NCBI RefSeq assembly: GCF_030160835.1
Contig: NZ_BSPC01000026.1
Location: forward strand, 62,001 to 126,000
Source: Labrys miyagiensis
GTDB lineage: Bacteria; Pseudomonadota; Alphaproteobacteria; Rhizobiales; Labraceae
Direction of reading: 5' to 3'
Length of the DNA stretch: 64,000 nt
This document shows positions 29,216 to 37,265 of the stretch, one piece after another. The notes beneath the pieces are model-generated. The model did no database searches, was not told where the DNA came from, and worked only from the letters and a program-made list of their open reading frames with translations. The translations under genes were made by a program, and so were the position numbers. Every line of letters starts with the position of its first letter. Positions within the stretch are counted from its first letter, which is position 1.

Positions 29216-29287
29216 GGAACCTGAGTCCCAGGTACCCTCGCACGCCGAACCTGGAGCAGATTTTCTTGGTATTCGAACGGCCAGATC

Positions 29288-30343
29288 ATGGAAATTGGCA
29301 TCGACAGTTTCGCGGCAGTTTTGCCCGATCCATTCACTGGCAAAATGCCATTGCCGGCGGACAGGCTCGCCAATCTCATCGAGGAGGTTGAAGTCGCGGA
29401 CCAGGTCGGGCTCGATGTCTTCGGAATCGGTGAGCATCATCGCGCTGAATTCCTGGATTCTGCACCCGCGATCATCCTTGCCGCCGTCGCGGCCCGGACC
29501 AAGGCAATCCGCCTGACCAGCGCGGTGACCGTACTCAGCGCCGCCGATCCCGTGCGGGTGTTTCAGGAATTCGCGACCCTCGACCTGATCTCGCAAGGTC
29601 GCGCCGAGCTCGTTGTCGGACGGGGATCGTTCGGTGAAGCCTATCCGCTCTTCGGCTTTGCGCTTGCAGACTATGATGCGCTCTTCGCGGAGAAGCTCGA
29701 TCTGTTGCTGGCGATCCGCGAGAATCCGCATGTGCGCTGGTCCGGTCGTTTTCGTCCGTCTCTGACCGGGCAGGGCATCTATCCCCGGCCGCATCAGGAG
29801 CGCTTGCCGATCTGGCTGGGCGTCGGCGGCACGCCGCAATCCTTCGCGCGGGCGGGCACGCTCGGCTTGCCTTTGATGGTGGCGATCATCGGGGGCGATT
29901 ATGAGCGTTTCCGCCCTCTCGTCGATCTCTACCGCGAGGCAGGCCGGCGGGCCGGACATCCGCCCCAGGCTCTGCGGGTCGGCGTCCATGCCATCGGTTT
30001 CGTTGCCGAGACGACCGCTCAGGCCAAGGACGCCTTCTTTCCGGGCTGGGCGCACATGTTCACGACGATCGGGCGCGAACGCGGCTGGTCGCCCGTGACG
30101 CGTGGACAATTCGAGGCGATGTGCGGCCCCGCTGGCGCCTTTCTGATTGGCGATCCCCAAACCGTCGCCGACAAGATGTTGCGGGCCAGCCAAACGCTCG
30201 GCGGGGTTTCCCGCCTAACATTCCAGATGAGTTCGGCCTCGCTGGAGCATGAGGCGATGAAACGCTCCATCGCGCTGCTCGGCAGCGAGGTCGCGCCGAT
30301 CGTCCGGCGGGCAGTTCCTGGCGAAGGACAAGCCCATGGGTGA
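29288..30343 (+). CDS. Luciferase-like (LLM class) flavin-dependent monooxygenase
   Basis: This 351-residue protein is a bacterial luciferase-like flavin-dependent monooxygenase with a TIM-barrel fold. The start MEIGIDSFAA, the GLDVFGIGEHHRAEF loop, the IRLTSAVTVLSAADPVRVFQ strand, and VVGRGSFGEAYPLFG are typical. A C-terminal FLIGDPQTVADKML segment is also a family signature. Substrates are usually small organics oxidised with reduced FMN supplied by a separate reductase; the nearby azoreductase-like flavoprotein might play that part, but this is a guess. Its end overlaps the next gene by eight bases. It belongs to the redox cluster by orientation and spacing. Confidence 0.9.
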   Translation: MEIGIDSFAAVLPDPFTGKMPLPADRLANLIEEVEVADQVGLDVFGIGEHHRAEFLDSAPAIILAAVAARTKAIRLTSAVTVLSAADPVRVFQEFATLDLISQGRAELVVGRGSFGEAYPLFGFALADYDALFAEKLDLLLAIRENPHVRWSGRFRPSLTGQGIYPRPHQERLPIWLGVGGTPQSFARAGTLGLPLMVAIIGGDYERFRPLVDLYREAGRRAGHPPQALRVGVHAIGFVAETTAQAKDAFFPGWAHMFTTIGRERGWSPVTRGQFEAMCGPAGAFLIGDPQTVADKMLRASQTLGGVSRLTFQMSSASLEHEAMKRSIALLGSEVAPIVRRAVPGEGQAHG

Positions 30344-31298
30344 GTTGATAAACGGGCAATGGCATCGGACGGGACCGGAACGGGTTCTTGTCGAGGGAGC
30401 CCTTCAGCGTGAACCGTCCATTTTCCGCAATTGGATAACCGCCGACGGTTCCTCTCCTGCCGGGGAAGGCTTCGAGGCCGAACGAGGCCGCTATCATCTC
30501 TACGTCTCGTTGGCATGCCCCTGGGCGCATCGCACCTTGATCATGCGAAGCTTGAAAGGCCTTGCCGGCATGATCGACATATCGGTCGTCCATTGGCTGA
30601 TGGGTTCGGACGGCTGGACTTTCGAGCTCGGACCGGGCGTCGTGCCGGATACCGTCAATGGCTGCGAGAAGCTTCATCAAGTCTACTCGCTCGCCGATCC
30701 CACGTGCACCAGCCGGGTCACGGTGCCGGTCCTTTGGGACAAGAAGCGCAAGACGATCGTCTCGAACGAGTCCGCCGATATCATTCGGATGTTCAACTCG
30801 GCATTCGACCATCTTGGCGCGAGGAGCGGGGACTACTATCCCTCGGCCGCGCGGGAAGAAATCGATGCGGTCAATGATCGCGTCTATTCGGGTTTGAACA
30901 ACGGTGTCTACAAGGCGGGGTTCGCCGAGCGGCAATCAGCCTATGAAGCCGGCGTCGCAGGCGTATTCGAAACGCTCGAGTGGCTCGAGGAGCGGTTGTC
31001 GCGCCAGCGCTATCTCGTCGGCACGTCCTTGACCGAGGCCGATATCCGGCTGTTCACGACATTGGTCCGGTTTGATGCCGTCTATTACGGGCATTTCAAA
31101 TGCAATCGCCGTGCACTCGTCGACTACCCAGCGCTGTGGTCCTATACGCGCGAGCTGTTTCAGCACCCCGATATCCGGCCGACAGTCAATTTCCAGCATA
31201 TCAAGGGCCATTATTACGGCAGCCATCCCTGGCTCAATCCCAACGGCATTGTACCGGTCGGCCCGGATCGCGATTTCGATGCGCCGGTGAGCCGCTGA
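30336..31298 (+). CDS. Glutathionyl-hydroquinone reductase (GST Xi class)
   Basis: This 320-residue enzyme reduces glutathionyl-hydroquinones to hydroquinones, releasing glutathione, and so cleans up quinone-glutathione adducts. The catalytic cysteine is Cys61 in the ACPWAHRTLI motif, the class signature. Further landmarks are HWLMGSDGWTF, the TVPVLWDKKRKTIVSNESADIIRM thioredoxin-fold part, the GLNNGVYKAGFA linker and the helical C-terminal domain with LTEADIRLFTTLVRFDAVY and the HIKGHYYGSH tail. It overlaps the monooxygenase gene by eight bases. With azoreductase in the same cluster it strongly indicates a quinone-detoxification theme. Confidence 0.95.
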   Translation: MGELINGQWHRTGPERVLVEGALQREPSIFRNWITADGSSPAGEGFEAERGRYHLYVSLACPWAHRTLIMRSLKGLAGMIDISVVHWLMGSDGWTFELGPGVVPDTVNGCEKLHQVYSLADPTCTSRVTVPVLWDKKRKTIVSNESADIIRMFNSAFDHLGARSGDYYPSAAREEIDAVNDRVYSGLNNGVYKAGFAERQSAYEAGVAGVFETLEWLEERLSRQRYLVGTSLTEADIRLFTTLVRFDAVYYGHFKCNRRALVDYPALWSYTRELFQHPDIRPTVNFQHIKGHYYGSHPWLNPNGIVPVGPDRDFDAPVSR

Positions 31299-31337
31299 AG
31301 ATTCGGGTCAAGCTTCCTCATCCAATCAGGACTCATC

Positions 31338-32171
31338 ATGCAGACAGTGACGGCAAATGGTGCCCGGATTCCAGTTCTGGGTTTTGGCACATATGGGATG
31401 GACAGAGGCGACATGCTGCGCATGCTGCCCGCCGCCTTGAAGGCCGGCTTCCGGCACATCGATACAGCCCAGATCTATGGCAATGAAGCTGAAGTCGGAG
31501 AATGTGTCGCCCAATCCGGTCTTGCCCGCAGCGAGATCTTCATCACGACGAAAGTCTGGGTCAGCAATTATCCGACCGGCCGGTTTGCGGCCTCGGTCGA
31601 TGAAAGCTTACGAAAGCTTCGATCCGATCATATAGACCTGCTGCTCCTGCACTGGCCTGGTTCACCCGTGCCTCTGGCCGACCAGATCGGCTCGCTCAAC
31701 GACGTGGCCCGGGCCGGCAAGGTGCGCCATATCGGCGTCAGCAATTTCAATCGCACGCTGATGGCCGAGGCTGTTCGTCTGTCCAATGTCCCGCTCGTCA
31801 CCAATCAAGTGGAATATCACCCTTTTCTCAGCCAGTCGGCCGTCATTGCAGGCGCTCGCGGCGCGGGCATGGCAGTGACAGCCTATTGCCCCATGGCGAT
31901 CGGTCGTGTGCTCGATGAGCCGGTGCTGGCGGAGATCGCGGCCCGCCATCGCAAAAGCATCGCCCAGATCGTGTTGCGTTGGGTGATTCAGCAGGGCGAC
32001 CTGGTTGCCCTGTCGAGGACGACCAATCCCGCCCGCCTGGGGGAGAATGTCGCCATCTTCGATTTCGAACTGGCCCCCGCGGAGATGGCGGAGATCCACG
32101 CTCTGGCACGACTGGGCAGCCGGATCGTCAATCCTCCAGGTCTTTCCCCACATTGGGATGCAACAGCGTAG
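31338..32171 (+). CDS. Aldo/keto reductase (2,5-diketo-D-gluconate reductase-like)
   Basis: This 277-residue NADPH-dependent reductase adopts a TIM barrel. The catalytic tetrad is visible: Asp in FRHIDTAQIY, Tyr in the same motif, Lys in FITTKVW and His in LLLLHWPG. The VRHIGVSNF and VTNQVEYHPFL strings are characteristic of the AKR3/5 type that reduces 2-oxoaldehydes and diketogluconate. It lacks the long C-terminal variable loops of some relatives. It follows the GST gene by 39 bases and belongs to the same electrophile-reduction cluster, where it may remove reactive carbonyls. The true substrate is not determinable. Confidence 0.92.
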   Translation: MQTVTANGARIPVLGFGTYGMDRGDMLRMLPAALKAGFRHIDTAQIYGNEAEVGECVAQSGLARSEIFITTKVWVSNYPTGRFAASVDESLRKLRSDHIDLLLLHWPGSPVPLADQIGSLNDVARAGKVRHIGVSNFNRTLMAEAVRLSNVPLVTNQVEYHPFLSQSAVIAGARGAGMAVTAYCPMAIGRVLDEPVLAEIAARHRKSIAQIVLRWVIQQGDLVALSRTTNPARLGENVAIFDFELAPAEMAEIHALARLGSRIVNPPGLSPHWDATA

Positions 32172-32222
32172 GGAGCCTGGGCCTTGTATGCTGCATGCCA
32201 TGTTCCTTGAAGGAGTTGCGCG

Positions 32223-33188
32223 GTGAAGATGAGATCGCTCGGCCATAATGGCCCCCAGGTCTCCGCAATCGGCCTTGGCTGCATGCGGATGTCGAACATC
32301 ACAGGCGGGCCGCAACCGGGGCCGGACAGGAACCGCGAAAGCGTTGCGGTCATTGAAGCGGCATTGGAGGCCGGAATAACCCTGCTCAACACGGGTGATT
32401 TCTACGGCATGGGTCACAACGAAACTCTTGTCGCAAAAGCCATTCGAGGAAGGCGGGATCAGGCTTTTCTGAGCGTGAAATGCGGCATCCGGCGGACCCA
32501 CACCGGCGCCATCCTCAGCATGGATGGCCGACCGGATTCGATCAAGAATTACGCCGCCTATTCATTGCAGCGTCTGGGTGTCGACTACATCGACCTCTAC
32601 CAGCCGGCACGCGCCGATCCATCCGTGCCATTCGAGGAGACGATCGGTGCGGTTGCCGATCTGATCAGGGAGGGCAAGGTTCGTTATCTTGGCGTATCAG
32701 AGATCAATGCGGACCAGCTCCGCCGCGCGCATGCCACCCATCCGGTCTCGGCCCTGGAGATCGAATACTCGCTCGCAAGCCGCTTCATCGAACGCGAGAT
32801 GTTGCCTCTGGCACGCGAACTGGGCGTCGGCGTGGTCGCCTATGGTGTCGTGACCCAGGGCCTCCTCGCCGGCGCGATGCAGGGAGGTGTCGTCGATGAA
32901 GCCCTCGCCACGTCCTTTGCGCGGTTCCGGGGCGAGACCTTGCGGAGAAATCTCGAAAAGGCCAGCTTTTTGGAAAGGCTGGCCAGGTCGAAGCATCGGA
33001 CGCCTGCCCAGCTGGCAATTGCCTGGGTGCTATCCCGGGGCGATGATATTGTCCCGCTTGTCGGCATGAGCCGCCGGTCGCGATTGCCTGAAAACCTCGG
33101 CGCCTTGGACGTCGCCTTCAATGAGGACGAACTGGCTGCATTGGATCAGGCGTTCGCGCCCGGCGCGATTGTCGGTACTCGCTCTTGA
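32223..33188 (+). CDS. Aldo/keto reductase (YghZ/Tas-like)
   Basis: This 321-residue protein is an aldo/keto reductase of a second, distant subfamily. It starts with the family pattern LGHNGPQVSAIGLGCMRMS. Catalytic residues can be matched to Asp and Tyr in LLNTGDFYG, Lys in FLSVKCG; the usual catalytic His position is occupied in YIDLYQPARAD, where Pro replaces His, a feature I associate with this AKR branch. KVRYLGVSE is the conserved strand. GTG 32223 is used; ATG 32229 is in frame. It is the last gene of the cluster; the truncated hydrolase copy begins 33 bases after its stop. Confidence 0.9.
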   Translation: MKMRSLGHNGPQVSAIGLGCMRMSNITGGPQPGPDRNRESVAVIEAALEAGITLLNTGDFYGMGHNETLVAKAIRGRRDQAFLSVKCGIRRTHTGAILSMDGRPDSIKNYAAYSLQRLGVDYIDLYQPARADPSVPFEETIGAVADLIREGKVRYLGVSEINADQLRRAHATHPVSALEIEYSLASRFIEREMLPLARELGVGVVAYGVVTQGLLAGAMQGGVVDEALATSFARFRGETLRRNLEKASFLERLARSKHRTPAQLAIAWVLSRGDDIVPLVGMSRRSRLPENLGALDVAFNEDELAALDQAFAPGAIVGTRS

Positions 33189-33220
33189 ACGATCGTAACC
33201 GAGCGAGCGGGCGGCCAATT

Positions 33221-33383
33221 CACAAGCGCTCGATCACGTCCAGGTAGGAATTTGCTCATAGGGGAACATGCGGTGACGGATCACGAGCGAGCTCTCAGGG
33301 AAATTGACGCCATCCGCAAACTGCTGTCCTCCAAGCTGCGCCCGGTCGGATGGCTGAAACGTCGTGAACCCCATGCAAACTAA
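33221..33383 (+). pseudogene. Truncated 5' copy of the alpha/beta hydrolase gene
   Basis: Bases 33221-33369 are nearly identical (about 11 mismatches in 149, no gaps) to 38551-38699, which is the upstream region and first 37 codons of the intact hydrolase. Here the ATG has become ATA, the GTG start (33273) is kept, and after the homology ends the frame meets a stop at 33381-33383, giving at most 36 residues. The fragment abuts the 3' end of the leftward secreted protein gene. It is a remnant at the left border of the metal-resistance region. Confidence 0.88.
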
Positions 33384-33820
33384 AGCTTCTGCACACTAGG
33401 CATACCCGTGGATTTGAACAGGACTCGCGCCTTGCCGCTCAAAAAGGTCGCTTCACAGATGAGACTGAGCACGTGCCTCTTGGAAGCGCTCAACTCAGCC
33501 GTGCATTGCCCTACGGCTGGAAATGACTTGTCACCATCCATAACGGTATCGACCATAAGCAAATAGCGGTGGGCTGCCAGAGTCATATCCTGCCCACCTT
33601 CAAACCGGATCGAACGTTCCAGACTTGCGAAGGTAAAGCCACTGCGTTGCGAATGATCGGTGTGCGTGGAAGCCAGGGCCGAACACCGCAAATGCTTACC
33701 GGCGAAACTGAACTCGGTGCAGATGCCGGGTGTGGTAACAACGGTGACATCGGTCGTTCCGAGCGCCGTTGTCGGCAGGCCGATCAGACCCGCCGCCAGA
33801 GCAATGTTTGCGTACTTCAT
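33380..33820 (-). CDS. Uncharacterised secreted protein, end of the metal-resistance gene block
   Basis: I do not recognise a family. The 146-residue protein has a signal peptide (about residues 1-22, cleavage near TALG), then a mature domain with four cysteines (GICTEF, LRCSAL, GQCTAEL, LICEAT), which would fit two disulfides in the periplasm. It starts after an AGAGG site. It lies downstream of the degraded DmeF-tail copy in the same direction as dmeR-dmeF, and its 3' end touches the truncated hydrolase. A role in metal resistance is suggested only by location. The right-hand boundary with the DmeF remnant is only a few bases. Confidence 0.65.
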   Translation of the reverse strand: MKYANIALAAGLIGLPTTALGTTDVTVVTTPGICTEFSFAGKHLRCSALASTHTDHSQRSGFTFASLERSIRFEGGQDMTLAAHRYLLMVDTVMDGDKSFPAVGQCTAELSASKRHVLSLICEATFLSGKARVLFKSTGMPSVQKL

Positions 33821-34274
33821 GGCCTGCCTCTTCTGGTCGAACCATGGCCCAGCGTTGTGGCTCGGATTGCCGGGACGGGTCTGCCGGTCGCAAAGGACGC
33901 GTTCGGTGCACGCGCCCTTCGGGTTCCTTCATCTGAAATGGTTAGGTTTTCCTGTTGCCCCTGAGCCGTCAATTGCAGTTCCACCTCGAACTTATGAGAC
34001 TCCTCAGGAGCCACCTCGCTCATGAAAGCGTGATGATCGCCCGCTGCGGGCAATAAGGGCAAGGTTTCGATGCGCCCCCCCGGGACGGAAGATCCGCACA
34101 ACCGGCTCCAGACCCTCGGCATGGCTGATGACCTCCAGGAGCATCCGCTCGCCCTCCGGCGTATTGATGATCTCAAGCCGACCCATGACAAGTGGAGAAG
34201 ACACCTCGCATGGCTCGGGTGCGTGATGGCCAGTATGACTGTGATCATGCCTATGGTCGAGGATCTTCGCCGCG
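33817..34274 (-). pseudogene. Frameshifted tandem copy of the DmeF C-terminal domain
   Basis: Read on the minus strand, the stretch encodes HDHSHTGHHAPEP, EVSSPLVMGRLEIINTPEGE and VVRIFRPGG in one frame, then GRIETLPLLPAAGDHHAF, MSEVAPEESHKFEVELQ in another. These match, in order, the His-rich linker and C-terminal domain of the adjacent DmeF (HDHAHGHHHAPEP, KIIDTPDGERMLL, GGMVETLPLRP, HHAYLSEVAP). The frame changes at a run of seven C (34075-34081; G7 in the coding sense). There is no start codon ahead of the linker. It is a tandem duplication of the DmeF tail that has decayed, unless the G-run is a sequencing error. Confidence 0.8.
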
Positions 34275-35645
34275 CTAATGTTGATGTCCCTCGGGTTCGA
34301 CCATTTTGAAGGGGATGATCTCGGACTGCCCCTTCGTGGACAGGTGCAGAACTGCCTCAAACTCATGTGGCTCAGCCGGAGCTACTTCGCTCAGATAAGC
34401 GTGGTGATTGTGTGGGGACGGACGCAGTGGCAAGGTCTCGACCATACCCCCTGGCCGACTTATCCGGACCAAAGCTTCCAAGCCCTCCCGATGGTCGAAA
34501 ACATCCAACAGCATGCGCTCTCCGTCCGGCGTATCGATTATTTTCAATTCCCCAGTGGCTAGTGGGGAGGACACCTTGAACGGTTCCGGTGCATGATGAT
34601 GACCGTGCGCGTGATCATGTCCATGAGCATGCGGCAAGACTTCGAACACATTGGCATCATCCGGGGAGGCGAAGGTGATGGTCGCCGTGCGCAGCGCCGT
34701 CATGTGACCCATCAATTCGCCGCGCAGCTGGTTGGCCAGGCGCGTTGCCTCACTCACGGGCAGAGTTTTGTCGACCGTAATCGCGATGTCAGTATGAAGC
34801 CGATGTCCCAGCCAGCGCGCCCGGGCGTCGACGATCTCCACGCCGGGGACATGTTCGCCGACATGGCGGATCTCGTCGGCTATGCCCGGCTCGACGCCAT
34901 CGAGGGCACGTGTGATGACGGCACGGGCCGACTGCCAGACGATGCCGAAGATGGCGATGGTGATCAGCAGGCCGACAATCGGATCGGCAAGCGGGAAGCC
35001 GGCCCAGACACCGATCGCGCCGAGAACCACAGCCAGGCTGGTGAGGCCATCCGTGCGGGCATGATAGCCGTCCGCAACCAGGGCAGCGCTGTCGATCTGC
35101 CGACCGACGCGAATGCGGAAGATCGCCACGATCTCGTTGCCAAGAAAGCCGATGATACCAGCCACCGCCACCCAGCCGAGCTGGGCGATGGCCTGGGGAT
35201 GAATCAGGCGATCGATCGCCTCATAGCCGGCGACGATGGCGCTGAACAGGATGATAAGCACGATCAGCATGCCCGCCAGATCCTCGACCCGGCCAAGTCC
35301 GTAATTGAAGATCGAGGTGGGCGGGCGCCGAACCAACACGAAGGCGATCCAGAGCGGAATGGCCGTGGTCGCGTCGCCGACATTGTGGATCGTGTCGGCG
35401 AGCAGGGCGACCGAGCCTGAGGTGAAGACAACGATCAATTGCAGGATGGCGGTGATCGCCAGGATGACAAAGGACCATTTGATCGCCCAGATACCCTTGT
35501 CGGTGGTAGCGATGGAGGGATCGACGACGCCATGGGTATGGCCGTGCCCGCCGGCGCCGGCGCCGTGGTCGTGGCCATGGGCGCCATGCGAATGGCCATG
35601 ATCCTGTCCGCCGAAGCCGAGCCAGTCGAGAAGCTTCGCTGCCAT
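34275..35645 (-). CDS. dmeF: Cation diffusion facilitator, cobalt/nickel exporter DmeF-like
   Basis: This 456-residue inner-membrane proton antiporter should export Co2+/Ni2+ and perhaps other divalent cations. After a short start comes a His-rich cytoplasmic stretch (HGHSHGAHGHDHG, residues about 17-40), then six transmembrane helices with the metal site HxxxD in TIHNVGDATTAI (helix 2) and in ADGYHARTDGL (helix 5), and the cytoplasmic CDF domain (GVEIVDARARWLGHRLHTDI). A second His-rich linker (HAHGHDHAHGHHH, near residue 340) leads to an unusual extra C-terminal domain of about 100 residues. It starts 8 bases after dmeR stops, the dmeRF arrangement known from Rhizobium. A broken duplicate of the extra domain follows. 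Start 35645 is the first Met before the His-rich part. Confidence 0.92.
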   Translation of the reverse strand: MAAKLLDWLGFGGQDHGHSHGAHGHDHGAGAGGHGHTHGVVDPSIATTDKGIWAIKWSFVILAITAILQLIVVFTSGSVALLADTIHNVGDATTAIPLWIAFVLVRRPPTSIFNYGLGRVEDLAGMLIVLIILFSAIVAGYEAIDRLIHPQAIAQLGWVAVAGIIGFLGNEIVAIFRIRVGRQIDSAALVADGYHARTDGLTSLAVVLGAIGVWAGFPLADPIVGLLITIAIFGIVWQSARAVITRALDGVEPGIADEIRHVGEHVPGVEIVDARARWLGHRLHTDIAITVDKTLPVSEATRLANQLRGELMGHMTALRTATITFASPDDANVFEVLPHAHGHDHAHGHHHAPEPFKVSSPLATGELKIIDTPDGERMLLDVFDHREGLEALVRISRPGGMVETLPLRPSPHNHHAYLSEVAPAEPHEFEAVLHLSTKGQSEIIPFKMVEPEGHQH

Positions 35646-35653
35646 GGTCTCGC

Positions 35654-35920
35654 TCACAGATATTTGGAAAGGGTTTTGAATTCGCGCAAAGCCTGCTCGG
35701 CCGGCATACCGCCCTGTTCGACGGCGTCCGCGATGCAATGTTCCATATGGTCCTGGATCAGCGTTCGCTTGACCGTGTGGATGACGCTCTCGACGGATTG
35801 AAGCTGTTGCGCGAGGTCGACGCAGGGCCTGCCCTCCGCGAACATCGTCAGGATGGAGCCGATATGGCCGTGCGCCTGCTTGAGGCGGGCGATGATTTCA
35901 GGGTGCGATGCGTGTTTCAT
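35654..35920 (-). CDS. dmeR: CsoR/RcnR-family metal-sensing repressor DmeR-like
   Basis: This 88-residue all-helical repressor releases its operator on binding Ni2+/Co2+. Likely metal ligands are His3, Cys33 (in EGRPCVDLA), His58 and Cys62 or His61 (in IQDHMEHCI), the pattern of the RcnR/FrmR/DmeR branch. The LKQAHGHIGSIL helix and the conserved VESVIHTVKRTL helix fit the family. The ATG at 35920 is used; the frame is open for 12 further codons through the operator-like G-tract and is not used. It controls dmeF, directly downstream, and possibly the remaining genes to 33380. Confidence 0.92.
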   Translation of the reverse strand: MKHASHPEIIARLKQAHGHIGSILTMFAEGRPCVDLAQQLQSVESVIHTVKRTLIQDHMEHCIADAVEQGGMPAEQALREFKTLSKYL

Positions 35921-35925
35921 GACTC

Positions 35926-35950
35926 TATCCCTATCCCCTAGGGGGGAGGG
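35926..35950. promoter_or_regulatory. G-tract operator candidate for DmeR
   Basis: Immediately upstream of dmeR lies TATCCCCTAGGGGGGAGG (35932-35949), a C-tract/G-tract dyad centred on CTAG. Operators of the CsoR/RcnR family have such a GC-tract core with AT-rich flanks. The position, at most 15 bases before the dmeR start, suggests direct occlusion of the promoter or ribosome site. Confidence 0.5.
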
Positions 35951-35995
35951 GTTCAAGAGGATTCCGGAGGGGCTACATTCTCGTCGCTAACGAGT

Positions 35996-36015
35996 GCGGC
36001 CGTCTCTACGGCCGC
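35996..36015 (-). terminator. Hairpin between chrA and dmeR
   Basis: A perfect 8-bp stem GCGGCCGT/ACGGCCGC (35996-36003 with 36008-36015) with a CTCT loop lies 57 bases past the chrA stop in the leftward direction. There is no U-tract, so it may pause or stabilise RNA instead of terminating. It separates chrBA from dmeRF. Confidence 0.4.
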
Positions 36016-36071
36016 CATGGACAAGAAGCCGTGACCTGATTCAAGACAGGTCTCCGGTCCCCCCAGCCAGT

Positions 36072-37265
36072 TCACTGAACAAAGACCCACGTGGGCTGCA
36101 GTATCTGGAACGCGATCAGGCCGATCACGGCTGTCACGCCGATCAGAAGCGGGTTGCTGACCTTGTAACGGAACAGAACACCGAGGCTGACGATGCCGAT
36201 CAGTGCCGTCAGCCAATCACCGATCGCGAGCTTGCCGAGCAGAAAAGAGGCGCCGAGGATGGTGCCGATCGCGGCGGCATAGGCGCCTTTGACGAAGCCC
36301 TGCACGTTCGGATTGTCGCGATGACGCCGCAGGATCGGAGCGGCGATCAGGATAAGCAGGAACGAGGGCAGGAAGATGCCGACTGTTGCCACCGCCGATC
36401 CCCAGAAGCCGGCAACCAGAAAGCCGACGAAGGTGGCCGTGATGACGACCGGCCCGGGGCTGAGCATGCCGATCGCCACCGCGATCAGGAATTCGCGCGG
36501 GCTCAGCCAGGCGGTATCCTGCACCAACCCCTTTTCCAGGAAAGGCACGATCACCAGGCCGCTGCCGAAGGTGAGGCTGCCTGCCTTGATGAAGAACAGG
36601 AACAATTGGCCTAAAAGCGAAGGAGTGGCGACTTGGGGCGCTCCCGCTATAGCCAACGGAACGGCAACACCCAACAGGGTAGGGGGCGCCTTGCCGCCCC
36701 TGAAGAGCGAACCGTAATAGAGGATTCCGACGAGGCCGGCACCGATGAAGAGAAGGGCGACTTCCGTGCCTGATACCAAGGTGATAACGAGCGCCGCCGC
36801 CGCGATCACCCATTGGGCCTTGTCGTCAATTCCCAACTTGGCGAGCCGCCAGCACGAATGCAGGATCAGGGCGATGACGGCCGGGCTCACGCCATAGAAA
36901 ACCGCCGTCATCCAGGCCAGCCCGCCGAAATGGACATAGAGCGCACCCAGGGTCGCAACAATGATGAAGTTCGGCAGGATGAAGGCCCAGCCGCCAGCCC
37001 AGGCACCCCAGAACCCGCCCCGCATGTAGGAAATGAAGATACCAACCTGGATTGCGAGTGGTCCGGGCAGGGACTGGCTGATGGCAATCGCCTCGCGCAT
37101 CTCGGTCTTGGTCAGCCAACCCTTGTCCTGCACCAGGTCCTTTTCCATCTGGCCACACAGCGCCACGGGGCCACCAAAACCGAGGGTTCCAAGGCGCAGG
37201 AAATAGGCGACAATTTCGAGAGTGTGTCCGCTGCCGGGGCGGACAGGTGCGTCCGCCGTGCTCAT
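36072..37265 (-). CDS. chrA: Chromate efflux transporter (CHR family, two-domain)
   Basis: ChrA exports chromate from the cytoplasm and confers Cr(VI) resistance. This 397-residue copy has two homologous CHR domains. The N-terminal domain shows FLRLGTLGFGGPVAL, QSLPGPLAIQVGIFISYMRGG and GGWAFILPNFI; the C-terminal one shows FIKAGSLTFGSGLVIVPFLE, GMLSPGPVVITATFVGFLV and GIFLPSFLL. These are the classical conserved G-x-G and PGP motifs. It overlaps the upstream chrB by four bases (ATGA at 37262-37265), so translation is coupled. Start at 37265 is the Met of MSTADAP; an extension upstream is within chrB in another frame and is not used. Confidence 0.93.
   Translation of the reverse strand: MSTADAPVRPGSGHTLEIVAYFLRLGTLGFGGPVALCGQMEKDLVQDKGWLTKTEMREAIAISQSLPGPLAIQVGIFISYMRGGFWGAWAGGWAFILPNFIIVATLGALYVHFGGLAWMTAVFYGVSPAVIALILHSCWRLAKLGIDDKAQWVIAAAALVITLVSGTEVALLFIGAGLVGILYYGSLFRGGKAPPTLLGVAVPLAIAGAPQVATPSLLGQLFLFFIKAGSLTFGSGLVIVPFLEKGLVQDTAWLSPREFLIAVAIGMLSPGPVVITATFVGFLVAGFWGSAVATVGIFLPSFLLILIAAPILRRHRDNPNVQGFVKGAYAAAIGTILGASFLLGKLAIGDWLTALIGIVSLGVLFRYKVSNPLLIGVTAVIGLIAFQILQPTWVFVQ

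Noticed and set aside
28325-30193. A 622-codon open frame on the minus strand
   Set aside because: It is antisense to the YceI, pirin and monooxygenase genes, all of which have clear family motifs.
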